Source: CAZWUL01 sp964636625 (GTDB lineage: Bacteria; Atribacterota; Phoenicimicrobiia; Phoenicimicrobiales; Stramentimicrobiaceae). From it: a stretch of DNA of 5,563 nt. Each line of letters begins with the position of its first letter. Positions within the stretch are counted from its first letter, which is position 1. The position numbers and the translations under genes were made by a program. The notes under the pieces were generated by a model that worked only from the letters and a program-made list of their open reading frames with translations, was not told the origin of the DNA and ran no database searches. Location of the stretch: contig CAZWUL010000071.1 of NCBI GenBank assembly GCA_964636625.1, forward strand, positions 1-5,563, read 5' to 3'. Below, in pieces: positions 1 to 5,435 of the stretch.

Positions 1-233
1 CTAAAAATATGACTGCTACCGGAGAGGTTAAGATAACCAAAAAAGACTACACTATCACAGCCCGGGAAGCTATTTACAATGATGCTGAGGATAGAATATC
101 TCTGACGGGCCAGGTTAAAATAGAAGAGATAGAAAATGACCGACAAATTTCCGGAGACAGGGCTGTTTTCTATATTAGTGATGATAGATTAGAAGTAACC
201 GGAAATGTGAGAAGTAGTATGATTTTAGATTAA
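1..233 (+). CDS. lptA: LptA/OstA-like periplasmic LPS transport protein, 3' end only
   Basis: The frame is open from the window edge (codons from position 3) and ends with TAA at 231-233, so only about the last 76 residues are visible. The ATG at 9 is internal, not a supported start. The visible part shows the OstA-type beta repeat: three turns each containing T-G-x-V (TGEVKI, TGQVKI, TGNV), separated by alternating polar and hydrophobic strands such as YTITAREAIYND and ISGDRAVFYISDDRLEV. Proteins of this family form a periplasmic jellyroll filament that carries LPS from the inner-membrane LptBFG complex to LptD. The nearby lptD and lptF/G genes support this role. The N-terminus, signal peptide and start lie outside the window, and fusion with an LptC-like domain cannot be excluded. 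A second OstA-type paralogue rather than the main LptA is also possible. Confidence 0.78.
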   Translation, partial: KNMTATGEVKITKKDYTITAREAIYNDAEDRISLTGQVKIEEIENDRQISGDRAVFYISDDRLEVTGNVRSSMILD

Positions 234-349
234 TAGTATAATAGGATATTATTTTACTGAAATTTTTTATACAATAATAATTATAATACTGTGACTGTTA
301 TTTATTATGCAGGATAAAAAAGAAAGAATTAGCAAAATAGTATTGAAAT

Positions 350-355
350 GAGGTG
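350..355 (+). promoter_or_regulatory. Ribosome binding site of the lipoprotein gene
   Basis: GAGGTG matches the Shine-Dalgarno consensus well. It overlaps the first GTG of the frame (353-355), so that GTG cannot be served by it. The GTG at 362 is 6 nt downstream and the TTG at 365 is 9 nt downstream, which decides the start in favour of one of these. Confidence 0.55.
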
Positions 356-361
356 TTTTTG

Positions 362-961
362 GTGTTGTATAGCATTTATTGGAAAAGAATCATCTTATAT
401 CTAATAATTTTAACTTTGTTTACTTTTATGATTGCCGGTTGTGCCCGATGGCCAGATGATCCTAACGGAGGAAATGGAATTGGGCAAAAATTGTTAAGAG
501 TAAGAGTTGATATTAACGAAAACGGATCAATTAATACCGAAGAAGGAAATTATTATATTGTCTTTGATGCTGACAAAGATGCTCCCTTTAGTCCACCTGA
601 TGATATTGGGGATTGGCAGACCGGTTATTATTATATCAGGTTGGATATGTTCGGATTCTTTTTTGGTGAGGTATTAGATAGCGGAGCATCAGAACAATCA
701 ATTGGAGGAAGTGGTGGCACTGGTTCTGATAATTATTTTCAAGTAACAATACCATTATCTTATTTAGGAGAGCCAGAGGGGATTCATATAAATGTTGTCA
801 CTACAGATTTGGACAATGAAACATATGATGCACTTAATCCGGACTTCTATATTGATACTGATTCAGTTTTCTCAAAAACCGAAACTGATTTTATGCAGGA
901 CTCAACCGGGGGAGCGGATTTTGATATAATCCAGTTCACAGCCACAATCCTAATCCCCTAA
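362..961 (+). CDS. Small predicted lipoprotein of unknown function
   Basis: I do not recognise this gene as a named family. The N-terminus has basic residues (KR), a hydrophobic stretch and a lipobox, MIAGC, so signal peptidase II should cleave before that Cys, giving a lipid-anchored protein. The mature part is about 170 residues, acidic and Tyr/Asp/Gly rich. Segments such as YYIVFDADKD, YYYIRLD and VTIPLSYLG look like a secreted beta-sandwich (CBM9- or DOMON-like), and a Gly/Ser linker (GGSGGTGS) lies in the middle. The frame opens at GTG 353, but GAGGTG at 350-355 looks like the ribosome binding site. I therefore prefer GTG 362 (TTG 365 is also possible), which puts the lipobox Cys at residue 27. 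The gene is 128 bp downstream of the lptA-like gene on the same strand. Its TAA stop shares its last base with a transposon end. An LptE-like role is conceivable but unproven. Confidence 0.72.
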   Translation: MLYSIYWKRIILYLIILTLFTFMIAGCARWPDDPNGGNGIGQKLLRVRVDINENGSINTEEGNYYIVFDADKDAPFSPPDDIGDWQTGYYYIRLDMFGFFFGEVLDSGASEQSIGGSGGTGSDNYFQVTIPLSYLGEPEGIHINVVTTDLDNETYDALNPDFYIDTDSVFSKTETDFMQDSTGGADFDIIQFTATILIP

Positions 962-989
962 ATTGTCACGGGGACGGTTCTTTTGACAA
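961..989 (+). repeat. Left 29-bp terminal inverted repeat of the RAYT element
   Basis: This is the exact reverse complement of 1913-1941. It contains the core GGGGACGGTTCTTTTGACA, more GC-rich than its surroundings. Each copy can also fold on itself, because TTGTCA at 963-968 pairs with TGACAA at 984-989 around a 15-nt loop. That internal imperfect palindrome is REP-like. The first base is the last base of the TAA stop codon of the lipoprotein gene. Confidence 0.92.
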
Positions 990-1147
990 CATTATTATTA
1001 AATTGAAAGTTATAGAAGAATATAAATGTAGTTTGTATTGATATTATTAAAATATACAAAATTATTAGGTAGATTTTATATTAAATAGTTCTATAAGTTA
1101 GAGTTAGAATTAGAACAAAGTAATTTTGAGAAAGACATATAATTGTT

Positions 1148-1936
1148 ATGCCTAGATTACCAAGAAAATATAATAATATTGGAATTTACCATATTATGGT
1201 AAGAGGAAATGCAAAACAAAATATTTTTATTGATAACCAGGATAAAAGAAAATTTATAAAAACAATTATTCAAAATAGAAATAAAGGACTCTTGGCTATC
1301 TATGCTTTCTGTATTATGAATAATCATGCTCATCTTGTAGTAAAAGAACTTTCTGAATCAGTTTCGAAATTTATGAAAAGAATAACTGTAAGTTATGCTT
1401 TCTATTTTAATGCAAAATATGATAGAGTAGGTCATGTATTTCAGGATCGGTTTAAAAGTGAAGCAATAAAAGATGATAGACATCTTCTTTCTACAATAAA
1501 ATATGTTCATAACAATCCAGAAAAATCAGGAATTACAAGCAAGGAAAAATATCCATGGAGCAGTTATAATGAATATATTTCTACCAATAATAGCCTTACA
1601 GAGGTCAAAGAAATTCTAGGCATTTTTTCCAGCAATATTGATGAATCTATTGTAATGTTTAAATATTTTAGTGAACAAATTGATAAAACCAAAAGAAAAT
1701 ATTTAGAAATAGAAGAAAACAACAACAAAGAATTTCTTGTTAAATATATTAAAAAATATTTGAAAGAAAATAATATTGAAAAAAAAGATCTCAAAGACAG
1801 AAAATTTGTTGAATATCGTAATAGTTTAGTAAAAAATATTGCGAAAAAGTATAACTTTTCTACAAGGACCATAGCAGAGGTAACAGAAATAAACAGGGAG
1901 ACCATAAGAAGATTGTCAAAAGAACCGTCCCCGTGA
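1148..1936 (+). CDS. REP-associated tyrosine transposase (Y1/HUH, RAYT type)
   Basis: This 262-residue protein matches the IS200-like Y1 transposase superfamily, RAYT branch, which cuts and joins single-stranded DNA at hairpin-containing ends. The N-terminus (MPRLPRKY, then GIYHIMVRGNAKQNIF) is typical and fixes the ATG at 1148, although upstream there is only a weak AGAAAG. The HUH motif is NNHAHLVV with His60 and His62. GHVFQDRFKSEAI at 95-107 is a family signature, and the presumed nucleophile is Tyr119 in YVHNNPEKSG. PWSSY follows at 136-140. The C-terminal part (about 223-256) looks like a helix-turn-helix of the kind seen in many RAYTs. All catalytic residues are present and the frame is unbroken, so it may be active. 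The last residues (LSKEPSP) and TGA stop are encoded by the right inverted repeat. It converges with lptD, with 10 bp between the stops. Confidence 0.92.
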   Translation: MPRLPRKYNNIGIYHIMVRGNAKQNIFIDNQDKRKFIKTIIQNRNKGLLAIYAFCIMNNHAHLVVKELSESVSKFMKRITVSYAFYFNAKYDRVGHVFQDRFKSEAIKDDRHLLSTIKYVHNNPEKSGITSKEKYPWSSYNEYISTNNSLTEVKEILGIFSSNIDESIVMFKYFSEQIDKTKRKYLEIEENNNKEFLVKYIKKYLKENNIEKKDLKDRKFVEYRNSLVKNIAKKYNFSTRTIAEVTEINRETIRRLSKEPSP

Positions 1937-1941
1937 CAATT
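1913..1941 (-). repeat. Right 29-bp terminal inverted repeat of the RAYT element
   Basis: This is the exact inverted copy of 961-989, containing GAACCGTCCCC. It doubles as coding sequence for the last residues of the transposase and its TGA stop (1934-1936). It ends 5 bp before the stop codon of the convergent lptD gene (1947-1949). Confidence 0.92.
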
Positions 1942-1946
1942 GAAAA

Positions 1947-4940
1947 TTAGCCGCCGATGGTAATAGATTCAGTTGGGAAGGCGTTGATTTTGAAATCTAC
2001 CCAGATAGATTGTGTGGATTGACGATAATTGATGCTTATTTCCCTGCAATGCAGGTCCCTGACAACACTAATAACACTATTTCTGATATCAAAATCATCA
2101 AAATAAACTGAACCACTGTAAGACATTTTCCATTCATCGCTCAATTTGAGTGACAACCTGGTATCAATACGTTTACTCCATTGCATGTTATTCAAATCAT
2201 AGGAACTGCTCAGGTAGATGTCATGTTCGCCTTTAGGCCTCCAGCGTACTCTAGCACCCAGACTGCCGAAAGATTCGCTGACAAAATTATAATTAGTGGA
2301 TAAATTAATCTGCAAGTCATCTCTAGGTCTTAATACAACACTTGCGCTGGCAGATTCAGTTAGAGGACTCAAGGTATCAAAATTAAAGGGAGTTGGCCCT
2401 TCTGACATATAATAATTATAAGAGAAGTTTCCATAGAATTCAGGCTGGTAACCGACTCTTAAATCCAGTTTCCCGCCAACCATGTAACGGGCTTCACCGG
2501 TGAGATAAACATCCTGACGGTATATTCCGGAAGCAGTTAACCTAATGTTATCAGTTATATCAAATGGACGATTTACATTAATAATATACTCTCCCCGAAC
2601 ATTTTCCTGGTCAGTAGCGCTTTCATAGTATCTGCCCAATGATGCATCTATACTATAATTTATTCCAGTGTCTTTAATTTTGGCACTGCTTTTTTTGAAG
2701 GTAAGCTCAGGTAACTTGTCAAGAGTAGATGATGTACCTTCTCCGCCCAGGTCAATTAATTTTTCGGTAATTAAATTCAAAGTATAGCCGTCACCGCTAT
2801 ATCGCATAGTCCATTGAGGGCGTAATTGATGGTTAAGGGGTTGTGTAGGCGAATCCTTGGACGTGTATAATAAGTTCAAATACGATTTTATCCTGTCAGT
2901 TATAGTATTATCATAAGATAGCCTGATATTCCCGCTACTGGATACAGTATCACTGACATTAAAATTATATTTTCCAGTAAGCGTCAACAGGGCATCTTCC
3001 CATTTTTTATAAAGATAAAAATCTGGCTGAATTACGTGTGAGGAGGTTTGTGAACTCGAACCGGGGTATATCGTGCCACCATAAGACAGATTAGCCCTTA
3101 ATCTTAAGTCGTTTTCAAAATTTTGCCAGTAATTAATTTTGCCATCCAAATCATAGATGCTGGTATTTTTTCTTTTCAAACCATAGAAATACAATACTAA
3201 TTCACCATCATCAACTCTTTCTTCTCCCAGTTCAAAGGTGTGCTCAATTCCTGCTCCCACTCCTTTTTTCTCCATCAGGTCTAAATATATACTCCCATAA
3301 GAATCTGCATCTCTCACATAATTGAATTGATTTTTTAAAAACCAGCCTTCGCTGTTGCTTTTTCCAATATCCGGCCAATAAGGGAATTGATTTTTACCCC
3401 TCAAGAAAATCATAAAAGAGGGCAGGGTAAATAATTTTCTTTCTCCTTCGTACCAGGAAACTTTTTTGGCTATAATTTTATCATCAGGATAAATGGTAAT
3501 TTTTTCTGCCCTGATATGCCAATGAGGTTTTTCCAGGTCACAGGTAGTGAAATTAGCATTATCAATTTCAACAGTTTCCGGGAAATTTTCAAATTTTTCA
3601 CCCTGGTAATATACTTTTCCCCTTATTTTGTCTCCGGTAGCTTCGCCTGATAAGTCATCCATGATAATCTTATCTGTATCCCAATTATAATTTAAAGCCT
3701 GGCAGGAATAGCTTTCGTCTTTTTTTGTAAATACAACCTGCTCCTTTGCAATGAGCTCTTTTTTGTCCATAATAATTTGCAGGAAATTTGCTCTTAGTGT
3801 TATATCATCATAACGTAGATTTACATTGTCACGGGCAACAATTACATCTTCCCCTTCAATAATCTGGTAACTGATAAAATCTGCATCAAGATTAAGGCTG
3901 CCTTCTACATATTCTTCCTCCTCAGGCTCAACTTCTTCAATTTCTTCCTGGAAGTAAAAAAGACCACCGGTGATAGATTCTGCAACAGGCTGATTATTAA
4001 TATCAAAACCGGTTACCTTGTATTGCCATTGATATTGATGCTTCCTGGTCAGCAGCAGAACTCCTTCTTCGTCTTCACTTTCTCCTTGTGCTTCATCCTC
4101 ATTCTGACTTTCATCATTTTCAATAATATCTTTATCAACACTTTCATTATTATCAGGTTCTATTTCTGCACCGGAGGGTATATCAGGTCCATTTTTGATT
4201 CTGTTATCATCATTTTCTACAGTATAGGGCTCATCATTATTATCATTTCTGTTATTTGTATTATCGCTTTCGGCCGGAGCTTCTTCAGTCTCAGCAAGTT
4301 CATCTTCCGGAATTAGTTTAATACGGCTTATATTTATATCTTCAACTGAAACTCTCTCCACCTCTTCTTCTGCGGTTAAATCAAAAAGCAGAAATTCTCC
4401 CTGGGCAGAAAAAACTACATTTCTAAAAGGGAAAGCACTAATAGATATTGATTCCCACTTAAATTCAGGATTTTCCTCATCTATTATTTCATTATTAACT
4501 GGATACTCTGCCGGGCAGGAGGGAAGCCAGAAATCAACATCTACTGTATCAGTTCTTCCCACGGATTCGTCCTGCCAGTATCCTTCAATATAATAACTAT
4601 AGGTGTTTCCTTCCAGGATATCATTATCAGTCCACCAAAGTTGAAATCCTTCATCTTCATAGTCAACATTTCTAACTTCTTCAAATTCTCCCTGGTTGAC
4701 ACCCTTGAATATTTTATATTCTTCAGCCCCTCCAAATGCAGCCCAGGTAATTCTCACTTCATATTCAGTAAAACCGTCCCAGAATCTGGTAACAGCATAT
4801 GCCTTAATCTGTTCATCAAATAATAAGTCCTGGGCATCAACGGTCAAAACAAAAGGGGATGCCAGAAAAAATATTAATAGCATGAAAATAGTATAAATAA
4901 AAAATATTAATGAATAATTATTTTTCTTTTTAGTAACCAC
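1947..4940 (-). CDS. lptD: LptD-like outer-membrane LPS assembly protein with Fn3/Ig-like N-terminal modules
   Basis: This 997-residue protein should form the outer-membrane translocon that inserts LPS into the outer leaflet. Residues 1-36 are a signal peptide (KKK, long hydrophobic core, VDA|QD). Residues 44-137 look like a fibronectin type III module (ITWAAFGGAEEYKIFKG, then NTYSYYIEGYW). About 142-332 is a second Ig/Fn3-like module split by an acidic Asn/Glu/Asp-rich insertion (about 212-292). The OstA jellyroll spans about 347-500, with the LptD signature FTTCDLEKPHWHIRAEKI and then TLPSFMIFL. From about 530 to the end, alternating aromatic strands form the barrel, closing with RDLHCREISINYR and KINAFP. 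Cysteines are at 142, 413, 467 and 965. It is about 200 residues longer than E. coli LptD (784). The GTG start is chosen because AGGA lies 10 nt upstream and the signal peptide begins there. It lies 495 bp downstream of lptF/G on the same strand. Confidence 0.88.
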   Translation of the reverse strand: MVTKKKNNYSLIFFIYTIFMLLIFFLASPFVLTVDAQDLLFDEQIKAYAVTRFWDGFTEYEVRITWAAFGGAEEYKIFKGVNQGEFEEVRNVDYEDEGFQLWWTDNDILEGNTYSYYIEGYWQDESVGRTDTVDVDFWLPSCPAEYPVNNEIIDEENPEFKWESISISAFPFRNVVFSAQGEFLLFDLTAEEEVERVSVEDINISRIKLIPEDELAETEEAPAESDNTNNRNDNNDEPYTVENDDNRIKNGPDIPSGAEIEPDNNESVDKDIIENDESQNEDEAQGESEDEEGVLLLTRKHQYQWQYKVTGFDINNQPVAESITGGLFYFQEEIEEVEPEEEEYVEGSLNLDADFISYQIIEGEDVIVARDNVNLRYDDITLRANFLQIIMDKKELIAKEQVVFTKKDESYSCQALNYNWDTDKIIMDDLSGEATGDKIRGKVYYQGEKFENFPETVEIDNANFTTCDLEKPHWHIRAEKITIYPDDKIIAKKVSWYEGERKLFTLPSFMIFLRGKNQFPYWPDIGKSNSEGWFLKNQFNYVRDADSYGSIYLDLMEKKGVGAGIEHTFELGEERVDDGELVLYFYGLKRKNTSIYDLDGKINYWQNFENDLRLRANLSYGGTIYPGSSSQTSSHVIQPDFYLYKKWEDALLTLTGKYNFNVSDTVSSSGNIRLSYDNTITDRIKSYLNLLYTSKDSPTQPLNHQLRPQWTMRYSGDGYTLNLITEKLIDLGGEGTSSTLDKLPELTFKKSSAKIKDTGINYSIDASLGRYYESATDQENVRGEYIINVNRPFDITDNIRLTASGIYRQDVYLTGEARYMVGGKLDLRVGYQPEFYGNFSYNYYMSEGPTPFNFDTLSPLTESASASVVLRPRDDLQINLSTNYNFVSESFGSLGARVRWRPKGEHDIYLSSSYDLNNMQWSKRIDTRLSLKLSDEWKMSYSGSVYFDDFDIRNSVISVVRDLHCREISINYRQSTQSIWVDFKINAFPTESITIGG

Positions 4941-4950
4941 AATAAATAAT

Positions 4951-4954
4951 TCCT
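4951..4954 (-). promoter_or_regulatory. Ribosome binding site of lptD
   Basis: On the minus strand, CACAGGAATT places AGGA 10 nt before the GTG start at 4938-4940. No better ATG lies between this site and the signal peptide, so it supports the GTG start. Confidence 0.5.
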
Positions 4955-5005
4955 GTGTTAAATATAATTTTTATTAATCCCAATGTATTTTTATCTTCTT
5001 TAAAC

Positions 5006-5026
5006 AGTATATGTTATACAGTATAC
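5006..5026. repeat. Short degenerate heptamer array
   Basis: Three consecutive heptamers (AGTATAT, GTTATAC, AGTATAC) resemble the units of the longer array at 5381-5415. The third unit overlaps the candidate -10 element of lptD. Confidence 0.4.
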
Positions 5027-5048
5027 TTATTATTTACTCTTTTGTCAT
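5020..5048 (-). promoter_or_regulatory. Candidate sigma-70 type promoter for lptD
   Basis: On the minus strand, ATGACA (5043-5048, 5 of 6 to TTGACA) is followed after exactly 17 bp by TATACT (5020-5025, 5 of 6 to TATAAT). Transcription would begin about 70 to 75 nt before the lptD start. The region is AT-rich, so a chance match is possible. Both hexamers resemble parts of repeats found further upstream in the same gap. Confidence 0.42.
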
Positions 5049-5073
5049 TGTAACCCGCATTCTTTGTTTATAT

Positions 5074-5226
5074 ACTAAAAACTGATAACTGAAAACTAAA
5101 AACTTACTTTCACTTATTACGTCGCTTTTTACTCTATACCATTTTTGCATTCTTCCAATCTTCCATCCTTGCAAGCATTTATTCCTCTTAGTATTTAGCA
5201 TATAAAGACTGTTATCAGTTTTTAGT
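5074..5226. repeat. Inverted repeat pair of ACTAAAAACTGATAAC
   Basis: The 16-bp sequence at 5074-5089 is the exact reverse complement of 5211-5226, with 121 bp between them. The right arm continues into a 7-bp tandem (AGTTTTT three times and a partial unit, 5217-5241), and the left arm continues with TGAAAACTAAAAACT. The space between holds octamer-like units TTCTTCCA, ATCTTCCA and TCCTTGCA (5150-5173). Confidence 0.7.
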
Positions 5227-5289
5227 TTTTAGTTTTTAGTTAAATATTCTAGGGTTTAATTGTATGAGATTGCTTCGTCACTTCGTTCC

Positions 5290-5333
5290 TCGCAATGACA
5301 GAGAAAGACAGTCGCTCGTTCTTGTCATTGCGA
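5290..5333. repeat. Hairpin with TCGCAATGACA arms
   Basis: TCGCAATGACA at 5290-5300 and its exact inverse TGTCATTGCGA at 5323-5333 form an 11-bp stem with a 22-nt loop. Directly upstream, ATTGCTTCGTCACTTCGTTC (5269-5288) gives the longer dispersed-repeat form (ATTGC...GCAAT) that I recognise from intergenic regions of many unrelated bacteria. There is no T-run after the stem in either direction, so it does not look like a standard intrinsic terminator. Confidence 0.65.
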
Positions 5334-5380
5334 AAACTGAAATCTAAAAAGCTTCTTTCACCTATTCCCACTATATTCAC

Positions 5381-5415
5381 GTGATACGTTATACGTTATA
5401 CGGTATACGTAATAC
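5381..5415. repeat. Five-unit heptamer tandem array (GTTATAC-like)
   Basis: Five contiguous 7-bp units read GTGATAC, GTTATAC, GTTATAC, GGTATAC and GTAATAC, all ending in ATAC and beginning with G. The array starts 20 bp past the lptF/G stop, in that gene's downstream region. Confidence 0.75.
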
Positions 5416-5435
5416 TATATAATACTTTTTTTATT

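Larger units (their letters stand above)
961..1941 (+). mobile_element. 981-bp RAYT-type insertion element with 29-bp inverted ends
   Basis: A single Y1/HUH transposase gene is enclosed by a perfect 29-bp inverted repeat at 961-989 and 1913-1941. The bases immediately outside and inside the repeats do not match, so the repeat length is exact. The element lies between the stop codons of two convergent genes and damages neither. No target-site duplication is visible, as expected for single-strand HUH transposition. Its coding part is poorer in GC than lptD: I counted 12 G/C of 60 at 1201-1260, against 23 of 60 at 3481-3540. Between the left repeat and the gene (990-1147) is an AT-rich leader with hexamer repeats at 1096-1113 and a weak GTTCTA/TAGAAC inverted repeat (1088-1093, 1111-1116). 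No convincing promoter was found in this leader. Confidence 0.85.
4955..5435. other. Non-coding repeat mosaic between lptF/G and lptD
   Basis: No supported gene lies here; all frames are broken by stops and no recognisable protein is seen. It contains several short repeat families, some listed separately: heptamer arrays near both edges (5006-5026 and 5381-5415), an inverted AAAACTGATAAC-type pair, octamer units ending in CTTCCA at 5150-5173, a hairpin with GCAATGACA arms, and the lptD promoter candidate. No clear rho-independent terminator follows the lptF/G stop, so read-through into lptD cannot be ruled out. Confidence 0.7.

Noticed and set aside
234..349. Separate promoter for the lipoprotein gene (TATAAT at 282-287)
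   Set aside because: No acceptable -35 element lies at 16-18 bp from it, and TATAAT words are expected by chance in such AT-rich sequence.
961..989. Intrinsic terminator for the lipoprotein gene
   Set aside because: The hairpin stem is only 6 bp and is not followed by a T-run; the sequence is explained as a transposon end.
1564..1905. Open frame of 113 codons on the minus strand inside the transposase gene
   Set aside because: It is antisense to a clearly recognisable transposase, is rich in Leu/Ser/Phe as expected from AT-rich complement, and has no family features.
4023..4316. Plus-strand open frame of 97 codons, hydrophobic Ile/Phe-rich
   Set aside because: It is the complement of the acidic low-complexity part of lptD. 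GAA/GAT/AAT codons read backwards give Phe/Ile runs, so it mimics a membrane protein.
4541..4896. Short overlapping open frames on both strands within the 5' part of lptD
   Set aside because: They lie inside the Fn3-like coding region, lack recognisable domains and are explained as out-of-frame shadows.
5269..5333. tRNA or structured small RNA gene
   Set aside because: There is a stem and a TTCG-containing stretch, but no cloverleaf with acceptor, D and T arms can be drawn, and the sequence fits a dispersed hairpin repeat.
4955..5435. CRISPR array
   Set aside because: Repeats are 7-16 bp, of several families and without regular unique spacers.
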